IMG/VR virus record: IMGVR_UViG_3300036715_004470 | Span: 1 to 38,742 of that record | Strand: one strand, 5' to 3' | From: a virus | DNA: 38,742 bases | In this document: piece by piece, positions 7,523 to 15,581 of the stretch | How the letters are laid out: the number at the start of each line of letters is the position of its first letter | How positions within the stretch are numbered: the stretch's first letter is position 1 | The notes under the pieces: generated by a model | What the model saw: the letters and a program-made list of their open reading frames with translations, nothing else | Database searches by the model: none | Told to the model about the DNA's origin: nothing | Position numbers and translations under genes: made by a program

Positions 7523-8110
7523 ATGACACTCAAGGAATGGCTCAAAAGCCTCTACCCTGACAAGACGGCTGAAATAGACTTGCTGTCAGACGGCACAGAG
7601 AAGCCGCCGCAACCAGCGCCCGTGCAATCGCAGGGAATTGACATATCCGCTCTTGTGCATAACAGAAGCGCCCTTGAAACACTTGTGCAGGCGCAAGAAA
7701 AGCAAGCGCAACAAATAGCGCAACTCACGGCGCAACTCGCGGAAAAAGACAAGGCAGTGACCGCCTACGAAGCCGAAAGAGCAGCAACACAAGCCGCAAT
7801 CGAAAGACAGCAACAAGAGACGCGCAAAGCGGAAATCGCTAAAATTATAGCTGACGCGCAGGCGGACGGTCGCATAGAAGCGAAGAACGAAGAGAAAGCG
7901 AATCTCTATCGCTCACTTTTGGAAGCAAACTTCGAGACGGGGAAACTTGTCGTTGACGGGCTTCCGAAGAGCGCAGCATATAAACCAGAACAGAAGCCAA
8001 CAGAAAGCACAAAAACAACTACATCACAAGGCGTAGCGGGGGTTACACCTATTGAACAAGCGCGAGAGAGCAGTTTATCTGAAATCCGCGCAGCATTGCA
8101 GTTCAATTAG
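7523..8110 (+). CDS. Capsid scaffolding protein
   Basis: The 195-residue protein directly precedes the major capsid gene. After a short N-terminal segment and a Pro-rich linker it forms a long Gln/Ala/Glu-rich coiled coil (about residues 50-115, QAQEKQAQQIAQLTAQLAEK and on). The C-terminal part (RIEAKNEEKANLYRSLLEAN then FETGKLVVDGLP) resembles the end of Mu-like protease/scaffold proteins. No serine protease motif is visible, so it seems to be the scaffold alone. It would guide capsid assembly and be lost on maturation. It is the first gene of the rightward late operon. Confidence 0.7.
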   Translation: MTLKEWLKSLYPDKTAEIDLLSDGTEKPPQPAPVQSQGIDISALVHNRSALETLVQAQEKQAQQIAQLTAQLAEKDKAVTAYEAERAATQAAIERQQQETRKAEIAKIIADAQADGRIEAKNEEKANLYRSLLEANFETGKLVVDGLPKSAAYKPEQKPTESTKTTTSQGVAGVTPIEQARESSLSEIRAALQFN

Positions 8111-8131
8111 TTCCACTAAACCCTTTATACC

Positions 8132-9172
8132 ATGCCTTTACTATCTGCATTTTCGGGAACGTTCTTCGGTTCTTCTACCGATACGTCAATGCGCGCGGTC
8201 GTGTTGAACAACATGATTTCTGCCGCTCCCATGCTCAGTTATGCACGCTTCTTTGCACACGCAGGGAACGCCATACAGCTTATCCAAGCAACGTCAAACA
8301 ATATCACTAATCTTGCTATTCGTGATATTAACACAGAGCCAAGCGCCGTGCAACCGCCGCCGCCGAATTACATCACGACTGGCTTGCGCATTTTCCATGC
8401 GAAAATTCAGTCCGATATTGCCTACGAATTTCAAAATCCGGGAAATCTCGCTGCGTATCACCAGCGCAATCTTGAAACGTATGCACAGGCAATGGGACGC
8501 AATTTCACAGACCGATTTATCAATGACGACCCAGCAGCTTTACCAGCAGATGCGCGCCGTTGGACTGGCTTAAAACGCCTTACCGCACTCACTACCCCTT
8601 CCCCTGAATTGGCGCTTGCGGGTGGTTCTGGTACTCGTACCGTGCCGTTTGGTGGTGCGAATGGTTCTGCATTGCCAAATGACGATTCAAGCGCTTCTAA
8701 AAAAATTGTCCGTCAGTTCCTCGAATTGGCAGACCAAGTAGATAGCGCAACCGTTTCAAGTGGCGGTGGCACGAAGGTAGTGTTTATGAATGAAGCTCTT
8801 GCTTATCGCTTGGCTTCTCTTGGATTGCCGTATTTGCAGCTTTCCAACACACTCGACTTGCTTAGTCAGCCTTTGCAAATCGGTACGTGGAAAGGTTATC
8901 CGGTTATCCGCACGGGCAAAACGCACGACCTTGCATCTGACGTTATACCTACAAACGAGACCGTAGGCACATCAACGGATTGTACTTCGATGTACTTCGC
9001 CACGTTCAACGAGGAAGCGGACTTGACATTCAACACCAACGTTGGCGTTTACGTTGACGGTGTGAAAGTGAAAGACAATTTCCTTACGACACGTGTAGAA
9101 TTGCAAGCGGGACTTTCCCTTGCCAATCCACAATCAATTTCACGTATCTCTGGCATCCGCCTTTACGCATAA
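8132..9172 (+). CDS. Major capsid protein
   Basis: This 346-residue protein follows the scaffold by 21 bases and is in the size range of HK97-fold capsid proteins. It has a long helical stretch (AYEFQNPGNLAAYHQRNLET, residues ~96-115) compatible with a spine helix. It also has KKIVRQFLELADQVDSATVS, then VVFMNEALAYRLASLGLP, the typical 'place a unit, look up its index' pattern of HK97-type A domains. The end NFLTTRVELQAGLSL is the usual strand of the P domain. Its stop overlaps the next start (TAATG). Family is assigned by pattern and position, not by a database hit. Confidence 0.75.
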   Translation: MPLLSAFSGTFFGSSTDTSMRAVVLNNMISAAPMLSYARFFAHAGNAIQLIQATSNNITNLAIRDINTEPSAVQPPPPNYITTGLRIFHAKIQSDIAYEFQNPGNLAAYHQRNLETYAQAMGRNFTDRFINDDPAALPADARRWTGLKRLTALTTPSPELALAGGSGTRTVPFGGANGSALPNDDSSASKKIVRQFLELADQVDSATVSSGGGTKVVFMNEALAYRLASLGLPYLQLSNTLDLLSQPLQIGTWKGYPVIRTGKTHDLASDVIPTNETVGTSTDCTSMYFATFNEEADLTFNTNVGVYVDGVKVKDNFLTTRVELQAGLSLANPQSISRISGIRLYA

Positions 9173-9747
9173 TGATTGACTACCCACGTTTACAGCTTGC
9201 CGCACGGCTTGTACCTATTTCCGAATTGGCAATAGGTTATCTGAATGTGAATCGGACATTGTTAGAGCCTAATATCTTAGGTACTAACGCAGACCCATAC
9301 ACACTTGACACTGCATCAGTTATGACGGCACTTGCAGCGATTGGCGCGCCCTCAACGGTAGTGGTAGCGTTTGAATTGTTCTTGGACGTTCTGGCTTATC
9401 GTTACACGGTCTTGGAAACGGTAGGGCTTCCCGTAGGCGTTGACCCCGCAGTTCTTGATGCGCTTGTAACGGCAAAAGTAGCGGTAGCAACGGCAACGAA
9501 ACTGGATAAGTCTGTCTATGACAAGAACAATGACGGCAAAGTAGATATTGAAAATCAAAACGATGCTTCTTTCTTGTTCTCTACTCCGGCGCTTCAATGG
9601 GTGCAACCGCATACATACGGGCGCATCCCTGACGTGACATTATTGGACGGCGCAGGCAACCAGATACAAGCGGACGTAAGAGCGACAACTACCAGCGTAA
9701 TAGTAGATTTCGGAGCGCCAACGGCGGGACAAATCATTCTTCGGTAA
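9172..9747 (+). CDS. Putative virion protein with EF-hand-like loop and fibre-type C-terminal domain
   Basis: The 191-residue protein is coupled to the capsid gene by a one-base overlap. Residues 117-128 (DKNNDGKVDIEN) form a calcium-binding loop of EF-hand/dockerin type, though position 12 is Asn instead of Glu or Asp. The last 50 residues (WVQPHTYGRIPDVTLLDGAG and on) resemble the small beta domain found at the ends of phage fibre and head-decoration proteins, with the W-x-H-x-x-G-R-x-P-x-V pattern. A head fibre or neck role is inferred from its place next to the capsid gene. Confidence 0.5.
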   Translation: MIDYPRLQLAARLVPISELAIGYLNVNRTLLEPNILGTNADPYTLDTASVMTALAAIGAPSTVVVAFELFLDVLAYRYTVLETVGLPVGVDPAVLDALVTAKVAVATATKLDKSVYDKNNDGKVDIENQNDASFLFSTPALQWVQPHTYGRIPDVTLLDGAGNQIQADVRATTTSVIVDFGAPTAGQIILR

Positions 9748-9763
9748 CTAAAACAAACACACA

Positions 9764-10732
9764 ATGAAACTCTATCAAGTATTGCAGTTCTTACTGCAAA
9801 CATTCGCAGAAATTACAGCGTCTCTCACTGCCAAAGGCAAGGGCGCAATGGGTTATCAGAACGGCGCGGGCGGTTCTGGTGAAGGCTTTTACGGTAACGT
9901 AAACAGCGTCATTAAACGCTTCCTTATGGAAGGTGACGCAACCGCAACCCCGAACGCTTCCACTACGGTAGCGGGTTCGGTAGAAATTGCAGACGCTACG
10001 GAAATTACGGCGGGAACTGACACGGGCGCTACGGGCGCAACACTCGCAGTTACACCGTCGCAACTTAAAAACGTGTCCGATAACGCAGTACAACTCGCAG
10101 AAGACCTCTCGAATACAGCAGCAGCGCCGCGTGTGGCTCAATCCACTAGCGACACGGGTTTGCTGTTCCGTAACGTCCTGAATACTGTTTCGGCGCGTAT
10201 CAAAGCGTTTGCCACAGGCGTACAGGTTCGTAACGCAGCAGACAACGCATTCGCAGATGTACAAGCGGACAACGCCACGTTTGCAGGTGATGTACTTATC
10301 ACTGGTGATTTGACGGTACAGGGCTTAAAAACAAACGTCAATACTACCGACCTCGAAATTACCGACAATGTTATCACTGTCAACAAAGGTGAGACGGGCG
10401 CGGGCGTTTCGGCAGGTACGGCGGGAATTGAAGTCGACAGGGGTACAGCGCCGGAAGGTTTTGCGCGTATCGTTTGGAATGAAATTTCTAAACTGTGGCG
10501 CGTTGGCACAAACGCACTCATGTTTGATGTAGCGCGTAAAGCCAATTTTACGCTTGGCGCTTCCAATACCACACACGTTGTTAATCACCAACTTGGCACG
10601 AAAAACGTACAGGTTTTCGTTTATGACGGTGACGACCTCGTTTTCTGTGATGTAACAACTACAACCGTTGACGACGTTACACTCGCTTTTGGTACGGCTG
10701 TAACTGGCTTCCGTGTGGTTATTGTTGGATAA
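9764..10732 (+). CDS. Putative head fibre / fibre-like structural protein
   Basis: This 322-residue protein has a short N-terminal helix and then a Thr/Ala-rich repetitive shaft (about residues 55-150). The block NTTDLEITDNVITVNKGETG (~192-211), followed by AGIEVDRG and WNEISKLWRVG, is a motif that recurs in many phage structural fibres. The C-terminal ~55 residues repeat the small beta domain of the preceding gene (NHQLGTKNVQVFVYDGDDLV). The two proteins may therefore share a docking or tip fold. It is followed by a strong terminator hairpin. Head fibre against tail fibre cannot be decided here. Confidence 0.55.
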   Translation: MKLYQVLQFLLQTFAEITASLTAKGKGAMGYQNGAGGSGEGFYGNVNSVIKRFLMEGDATATPNASTTVAGSVEIADATEITAGTDTGATGATLAVTPSQLKNVSDNAVQLAEDLSNTAAAPRVAQSTSDTGLLFRNVLNTVSARIKAFATGVQVRNAADNAFADVQADNATFAGDVLITGDLTVQGLKTNVNTTDLEITDNVITVNKGETGAGVSAGTAGIEVDRGTAPEGFARIVWNEISKLWRVGTNALMFDVARKANFTLGASNTTHVVNHQLGTKNVQVFVYDGDDLVFCDVTTTTVDDVTLAFGTAVTGFRVVIVG

Positions 10733-10743
10733 TGACTGAGATA

Positions 10744-10780
10744 AGCACCGCTAGGCATTTCTAGCGGTGCTTTGCTTTTA
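10744..10780 (+). terminator. Strong hairpin terminator inside the late operon
   Basis: AGCACCGCTAG (10744-10754) and CTAGCGGTGCT (10761-10771) are a perfect 11-bp stem with a six-base loop, followed by ttgctttta. It sits between two same-strand structural genes with only 20 bases before the next ATG and no visible promoter there. It probably lowers expression of downstream genes relative to the capsid genes, unless antitermination occurs. Confidence 0.8.
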
Positions 10781-10799
10781 CCGAAACTAGGAAATCAAA

Positions 10800-11969
10800 A
10801 TGAAAATCACACTTGATAAAACAACTACTTCCCTTGTTGTAGAGCTTACGACGGCTGGCACAATCCCGTTTTCTGTGGCATACTCAGAACAGGCAAAAAC
10901 AGCGCAATCCGAAGTAGCAAAAGGCGAGGACGGCGTGACCAACGGCACGACGCTTGTAACAATGGTTACAGCGCCCGCGACTGGCTTCCGTCGCATAGTG
11001 GAGGACTTCGTTGTATTCAACAACACAGGCGGAACGTTGACAGCTATTGTATCGCTGCAAAGCGGAGTCAATAAGCGGGAAATAAAGCGCGGTCAACTTT
11101 CGCCGAACAACTACATGAACGGTGACGGCGTGTTTGACGACTTGGGGCGGCTTGTTGCTTCATCAAGTCCTTTGGCAGGTAGCGTTACAAACGCAATGCT
11201 GTCAACAATGGCAGCTACAACGCTTAAAGGGAATAGCACGGGCGCTACGGCTGCGCCTACGGATATTACAGCGGCAAACGTGAATGTGATGTTAGGCTCT
11301 CATTTGAAACGCATTGCCGCAAAAGCGGCAAATTTCACGGTAGCGGCAACGGAAAACGGTATGTACTACCCCGTTACCACAGCAGCAGCAGCAATCACGG
11401 CAACGTTACCAGCAGCAGCAGGAAACACGGGATTTACCGTAACCATTCAAAAAGTGGACGCGGGTGCGGGAACGGTCATTACAAGCCCCGCAACACAGAC
11501 GCTCACGGCAAACGGTCACGTTATCCAACTCGTTTCGGACGGCACGGCTTGGCGAGTGGTTGCTACAAATGTTATCGTCTCTACATATAGTTCTGACGGC
11601 TTCCTTAAAAAATACACGAACAAGAGTACGCCTGTCGCTGTTTCCGCTACGTTCCTATCGGACACGACGGCAACAAATGGCATCAGTGCAACGGCGGACT
11701 TAACCTCAGAGATTGTACGCATAAGCGGCACTCTTGGCGGTAACTTCACGCTCACCGCTCCTGTTACAGCAGGTCGTATCGGTGGTCAAGTTTGCTTGTT
11801 GGAAGTACTCGCAGACGCTACGGCGGGGCGGGCGCTCACATTCCCGACTGGTTTCCGTATGCCTTCGGCGGGCGCGGTTTCATTCACAGCAAATGAACGG
11901 AAATTGTTCGCTTTGCTGTGGGATGGTGCTTCATGGGCGGTTACTCACCAACCTTTGGTAACGGTGTAA
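10800..11969 (+). CDS. Putative fibre/appendage structural protein
   Basis: This 389-residue protein is Thr/Ala/Val-rich, without Cys-rich or catalytic motifs, and reads as a beta-rich fibre. The N-terminal ~100 residues look like a base domain (GTIPFSVAYSEQAKTAQSE ... RRIVEDFVVFNNTGGTLTAI). Then comes a motif common in fibres (TLKGNSTGATAAPTDITA, ~140-157). Two similar C-terminal beta segments both end in a W-containing strand (DGTAWRVVATN near 253-263 and DGASWAVTHQP near 375-385), suggesting an internally duplicated domain. It follows a terminator and precedes a beta-propeller gene by one base. The role is inferred. Confidence 0.5.
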   Translation: MKITLDKTTTSLVVELTTAGTIPFSVAYSEQAKTAQSEVAKGEDGVTNGTTLVTMVTAPATGFRRIVEDFVVFNNTGGTLTAIVSLQSGVNKREIKRGQLSPNNYMNGDGVFDDLGRLVASSSPLAGSVTNAMLSTMAATTLKGNSTGATAAPTDITAANVNVMLGSHLKRIAAKAANFTVAATENGMYYPVTTAAAAITATLPAAAGNTGFTVTIQKVDAGAGTVITSPATQTLTANGHVIQLVSDGTAWRVVATNVIVSTYSSDGFLKKYTNKSTPVAVSATFLSDTTATNGISATADLTSEIVRISGTLGGNFTLTAPVTAGRIGGQVCLLEVLADATAGRALTFPTGFRMPSAGAVSFTANERKLFALLWDGASWAVTHQPLVTV

Positions 11970-11970
11970 T

Positions 11971-12930
11971 ATGGCAATAATACAATTTGCATCAATGCTG
12001 AAAACGCCTGTCGCTACAAATCCGACAACGCCAAGCACAAACACAAGCGGTAATTTTGTTATCGTGCAACAAGAGTTTGGCGGCAACTTCAAAGCAGGTA
12101 ACAAAACGACGCGTGTAATGGACGGTACAACGCCGTTTATTGGTTCGCGGGCTTGGATGCCTACTTATCAAGGGGCGCGTTGGTTTATTGGTTTTAGTGA
12201 CGCGGATATACGTGTTATTGATGAAAGTTGGGCGGTGAAATCCACTATTACAAACGCAGTCCATCAAGCAGGGACGGCGTACCGCATACATTCATATAAC
12301 GGTAAATTCTGTATTGTCGGTTCAACTGGCATACGGTTCGGAACGTACAACCAAACTACGGACACGTGGACTAATGGCACATTGCTCGCAAACGAAGTTC
12401 CGCCGCTCGATAGTGTCATAGACACTTCAAACGGCAGGATTTACATTTCGTCTGCTTTTGGTGGTACTATTGCGCGAAACGTTACTGTTCTGGATATAAC
12501 AACGGAAACGGTAATAGACAGGCAAACCGTAGCGGGTTCGTCGAATCTTAGCCAAATATCCGTTGGCAGCATGGGGCTTTTGGTTGTAGCAAATGACGGC
12601 ACGGCGCGGCTTGTAGATAAGACAAATTTTGCGACTATTGGCGGACTGCTAAGTTTCCCGAATATTTTTGGCGCAATTGCCTATTCAAACGGGAAATTTT
12701 GGCTTACGCAGCAAACAAACGCAACATTGAAAAGCGTTGACGAAACAAACGGCTCAATAGTTTTGGCGCAATCTGGTGTGTCAGCGCCAAGCGGCTGTGT
12801 GTCAGACGCAAATTTTGTCTATATGGCAGAACAGACGGCGAACAAAATTACCGTGATAGATTCTCTCACGGGTGCAATCAATGGTTCGGCAATAACTGGA
12901 TTTAACTCACCTGTATTCAGAACAGCATAA
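11971..12930 (+). CDS. Beta-propeller-like structural or receptor-binding protein
   Basis: The 319-residue protein has repeating blades of about 40 residues with the pattern 'I/V-x-V-I-D-x-T-T/N-x-x-V/I': IRVIDESWAVKSTI, VTVLDITTETVIDRQ, ARLVDKTNFATIGG, LKSVDETNGSIVLAQ and ITVIDSLTGAINGS. This is the signature of YVTN/NHL-type propellers. There is no signal peptide, so it probably acts in the virion, where a propeller could bind a receptor or glycan. It starts one base after the previous stop. Propellers are unusual beside phage head and fibre genes. Confidence 0.6.
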   Translation: MAIIQFASMLKTPVATNPTTPSTNTSGNFVIVQQEFGGNFKAGNKTTRVMDGTTPFIGSRAWMPTYQGARWFIGFSDADIRVIDESWAVKSTITNAVHQAGTAYRIHSYNGKFCIVGSTGIRFGTYNQTTDTWTNGTLLANEVPPLDSVIDTSNGRIYISSAFGGTIARNVTVLDITTETVIDRQTVAGSSNLSQISVGSMGLLVVANDGTARLVDKTNFATIGGLLSFPNIFGAIAYSNGKFWLTQQTNATLKSVDETNGSIVLAQSGVSAPSGCVSDANFVYMAEQTANKITVIDSLTGAINGSAITGFNSPVFRTA

Positions 12931-12950
12931 AACTATAAAACTATAAAACT

Positions 12951-13430
12951 ATGAAAACTTTCTCTTTTACCCCAAGACTTGACAGTGCCGTAACATGGCT
13001 TATTGTCCTTGCGCTGCTTGTGATTGCATCGTGTATGCCTGCCTTTGCGCAAGCTATCGACCAGCACGATACGTGCGAGGTCGTTGTTGTGCGCGTCGTT
13101 GACGGCGATACGTTTTACGCAGCCAAAGACGGTGACACGGTAAAAGTCCGCGTTTTGGGCTTTGATGCCTTTGAATCACGCAACGGTGAACGCCTTAACG
13201 ACCAAGCGAAACGTGCCGGAATACTACCGACACGCGCTCTTGAAATTGGCAATAATGCAAAGAAGGCGGCTAAAGAGCTATTACAAGGCAAGCTCGTTGT
13301 CCTGCACAGGGGCAAGAAACGCGCTCCGAATCACGACATTTATACTCGACTACTCCGATACGTGATTGTTGACGACGAAGATTTTGCAGAACTAATGACA
13401 CAACGCGGCTTTGCAGCCCCTAAGAAATAA
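12951..13430 (+). CDS. Secreted or lipid-anchored staphylococcal-nuclease-like protein
   Basis: This enzyme family hydrolyses DNA and RNA with calcium. The 159-residue protein has a hydrophobic signal (about residues 14-35) with a lipobox-like IAS-C28 and a signal-peptidase-I-like site after AQA35. The SNase-fold residues are all present: DGDT at 51-54, R67, D72 and E75 in RVLGFDAFE, and R133 in YTRLLRYV, matching the D21/R35/D40/E43/R87 set. It lies just upstream of the lytic transglycosylase, so it is expressed late and works outside the cytoplasm. Possible roles are degrading incoming phage DNA or host nucleic acid at lysis. Confidence 0.85.
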   Translation: MKTFSFTPRLDSAVTWLIVLALLVIASCMPAFAQAIDQHDTCEVVVVRVVDGDTFYAAKDGDTVKVRVLGFDAFESRNGERLNDQAKRAGILPTRALEIGNNAKKAAKELLQGKLVVLHRGKKRAPNHDIYTRLLRYVIVDDEDFAELMTQRGFAAPKK

Positions 13431-13434
13431 TACC

Positions 13435-14058
13435 ATGACACGCTCTCAGGCAATAGAAAAATTACTCGACTTGCGAGAAGAGGCGCAAAGCCAAACGCAG
13501 CCAAGACCCTCGCAAGTAGTGGGGCTTATACGCCGCCTTTGTGAGCAAGAAAACGTCACCTTCGGCGAATACATGACGCGGAAAGCGTTCATCGAAAGCC
13601 GTTTTAATCCACTTGCCATGAACAAAGCCAGTCACGCGGCGGGCTTGTTCCAAATCATGCCGTTTAACTGTGTTGACGAATGGGAATCAAACCCAGATTT
13701 TAACCCTTTCAACGCAGGACACAACACGCTTTGGACAATCAACTTCACAAAAGGCAATGTTCGCGTACTGGATTCACGCGGCTTTAAGGTGAGCATGGGT
13801 ACACTGTACCTTGCACACCAACAAGGCGCGGGCGGTGCGAGTACGATTTTGCGCGGTGCTGCAAAGGGTTTAAGCATATCCGACTTGCCAGACGAAATAG
13901 AGCGCAACGTCAAAGCCAACATACCAAGCGGTGTGCGGGTTACGTCCTGCCTTGATTTTGTCGTGCTATGGGAAAAGCGCATGAACAGCGCTGTTGTTCC
14001 TGACGCAATCGCAATGAACGATAACGAGGAAGATGATGATGAAAACGGCTTGGTATAG
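13435..14058 (+). CDS. Lytic transglycosylase-like endolysin or virion lysozyme
   Basis: This 207-residue protein shows the transglycosylase SLT pattern: catalytic E54 in FIESRFNPLAMN, then HAAGLFQIMPF (67-77), and YLAHQQGAGGAST further on. It would cleave the peptidoglycan glycan strand with formation of an anhydro sugar. No signal peptide is seen, so export would need a holin, or it acts in the virion. The C-terminus is very acidic (NDNEEDDDENG). ATG 13435 is chosen over an upstream in-frame ATG at 13411 that would overlap the nuclease gene. It overlaps the following membrane protein gene. Confidence 0.8.
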   Translation: MTRSQAIEKLLDLREEAQSQTQPRPSQVVGLIRRLCEQENVTFGEYMTRKAFIESRFNPLAMNKASHAAGLFQIMPFNCVDEWESNPDFNPFNAGHNTLWTINFTKGNVRVLDSRGFKVSMGTLYLAHQQGAGGASTILRGAAKGLSISDLPDEIERNVKANIPSGVRVTSCLDFVVLWEKRMNSAVVPDAIAMNDNEEDDDENGLV

Positions 14059-14731
14059 CGCCCTAGCGGTACTATTTCCGCTTATACTTTCTTTCTTTGC
14101 TGTGGCAATCATGGCAGCGAAAGCAGTACATAGCTCCGGCTCATTTTCGCTTCGTGGATTCGCTCGTAAAATGGTGCTTTGGCTCACCGATTCGTTCTTT
14201 GACCATGTAGTACGATTGCACGTCCATACCTCTCTGGAATGGGTTTCGTCGCTTGGCTTGCTCTCGCTTTTGGCGGGGAAAGTCGCTACGGCACTGCTTT
14301 TTGAGGGTGCAATCACCATGCGTACCACGTGGTTTGTAGGCGCAATGTTGGCGGCGGGCTTTTATCAGATGTACGCGGTATTGCACCGAAACAACATACA
14401 GGCTCGAATTGAAGCGACAATGTTCGCTACGGCAACGTGGTTGTTTGTTTTTGTCTCGCTGTTCTTTGCCTACATCGGAGAAACGACCATCATTGCACGT
14501 GTAATTTTTGAATACGTTTTGCCTCTCTGCTTTGTGTTCGTGGCTATCTCAATTTTACAGGCACTTGTGCTTATGCGTGAATCTATGTTCCCGTCTCTCT
14601 CACGTGAAGAGGCGTTTGCAATGGCAATCTTTGACGAAATCCGTGTCGTGTTTGATTTGCAAGAATCGCTGCGAAACGAGTTTCGTTCGATTGTTACGCA
14701 CATGGCACATAAACTCAAAATTCGCCACTAA
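14039..14731 (+). CDS. Multi-span membrane protein in the lysis block
   Basis: The ~230-residue protein has about five predicted membrane spans: near residues 3-26, 68-85, 94-112, 130-146 and 150-172. A soluble C-terminal tail of about 50 residues follows (LSREEAFAMAIFDEIRVVFD and on). Three ATGs lie in a row at 14033, 14036 and 14039; the AGGA at 14027-14030 best suits the last, with 8 bases between. It overlaps the end of the transglycosylase gene. It is larger than classical holins, and I do not recognise the family. A lysis or membrane-remodelling function is inferred from its neighbours. Confidence 0.6.
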   Translation: MKTAWYSALAVLFPLILSFFAVAIMAAKAVHSSGSFSLRGFARKMVLWLTDSFFDHVVRLHVHTSLEWVSSLGLLSLLAGKVATALLFEGAITMRTTWFVGAMLAAGFYQMYAVLHRNNIQARIEATMFATATWLFVFVSLFFAYIGETTIIARVIFEYVLPLCFVFVAISILQALVLMRESMFPSLSREEAFAMAIFDEIRVVFDLQESLRNEFRSIVTHMAHKLKIRH

Positions 14732-14734
14732 TGG

Positions 14735-15253
14735 ATGCCAGTAAAATTCGACATAGCTACGGCGGTCGTGTCTATTCTTGGAATGGTCGCGGCTTGGCTG
14801 TTCAAAGGTGGTGTTAGTTACATCGCAAATAAGGTCGCAAAGCCGCGTATTTCCTCATCGGTGAACCGTGCGAATATGCAGGACGCGAACGCAATGTCAA
14901 GTGAAAGCCTTGTCTTGCAAGCCGCGCAAATGCAGCAAACGGAGAACGCCGAACTACGCAAAGAGCAAAAAGAGATTTATACACATTTGGTGAAAATGGC
15001 AACGGAACTAGGTAAGGCACAAGGCAAGCTCGAAGCGATACAACCGCCCGCACAAGACCTGTTTGGAAGTGCGGTAATGGTAGAGGCACTTAACGAAAAA
15101 TCGAATCCCGAAATAGAGTTTTTATCACCAGAAGAGCGCAAGCCACATCCGCTGTTAGGAATGAAAGATGAGCACAACTTCGGAGAATCTTTCCAGTCAA
15201 AAGCCAGAAGCGGCAAAAATCGAGCCAGTGGATTTGATGAAACCGACTATTAA
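14735..15253 (+). CDS. Membrane-anchored coiled-coil protein, possible i-spanin-like
   Basis: The 172-residue protein has one N-terminal hydrophobic segment (about residues 8-32). A helical coiled-coil region follows at ~55-102 (QAAQMQQTENAELRKEQKEI and on), then a polar tail. A single N-terminal span plus coiled coil is the layout of inner-membrane spanins, which disrupt the outer membrane in the last step of lysis in Gram-negative hosts. No embedded outer-membrane lipoprotein partner is obvious. The gene starts 3 bases after the previous stop, and its last 86 bases overlap the next gene in another frame. Confidence 0.5.
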   Translation: MPVKFDIATAVVSILGMVAAWLFKGGVSYIANKVAKPRISSSVNRANMQDANAMSSESLVLQAAQMQQTENAELRKEQKEIYTHLVKMATELGKAQGKLEAIQPPAQDLFGSAVMVEALNEKSNPEIEFLSPEERKPHPLLGMKDEHNFGESFQSKARSGKNRASGFDETDY

Positions 15254-15581
15254 ACCGCCTAAAAACGATATTGATATTCAGCACTATCGCACGGCGGCAC
15301 AACACGCAAACGACATTTTTCTACAACATCAACAGGAAAACACAATGAATCCGATTATTGCATCCCCGAAAACCTCGCTTGCTGGCATCGTTGCCGCCGC
15401 GCCGCTTTTCATTCTTGGCGTAGGCGCTCTTATCAGTGGTGATATTGGCGGCGGCGTAGGCAACATCATTGCAGCACTTGGCGTACTCTTTGGCTTGTTG
15501 CAAGCGCAAGACGCAGGCAAAGTCGCTGACGTGGTAAAGCAAATTATTCCGAAGCCGCAATCACAAGCGCCGACTGAGTAA
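15168..15581 (+). CDS. Small holin-like membrane protein with two possible starts
   Basis: The full frame gives 137 residues. An internal ATG at 15345 gives 78 residues containing the whole hydrophobic part. Both starts have AGGA seven bases upstream (15157-15160 and 15334-15337). The short form has two hydrophobic segments (SLAGIVAAAPLFILGVGALI and GNIIAALGVLFGLLQ) separated by a GDIGGGVG turn, then a KVADVVKQ tail. This resembles widespread small holin-like phage proteins. The longer form adds a 59-residue polar N-terminus overlapping the previous gene. Two products, such as holin and modulator, are possible. A holin function is inferred. Confidence 0.6.
   Translation: MSTTSENLSSQKPEAAKIEPVDLMKPTIKPPKNDIDIQHYRTAAQHANDIFLQHQQENTMNPIIASPKTSLAGIVAAAPLFILGVGALISGDIGGGVGNIIAALGVLFGLLQAQDAGKVADVVKQIIPKPQSQAPTE

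Noticed and set aside
12932-12955. Period-8 repeat (actataaa) before the nuclease gene as a binding site
   Set aside because: It is more simply an A-rich translation leader, similar to that before the gene at 19054; three short units are weak evidence for an operator.
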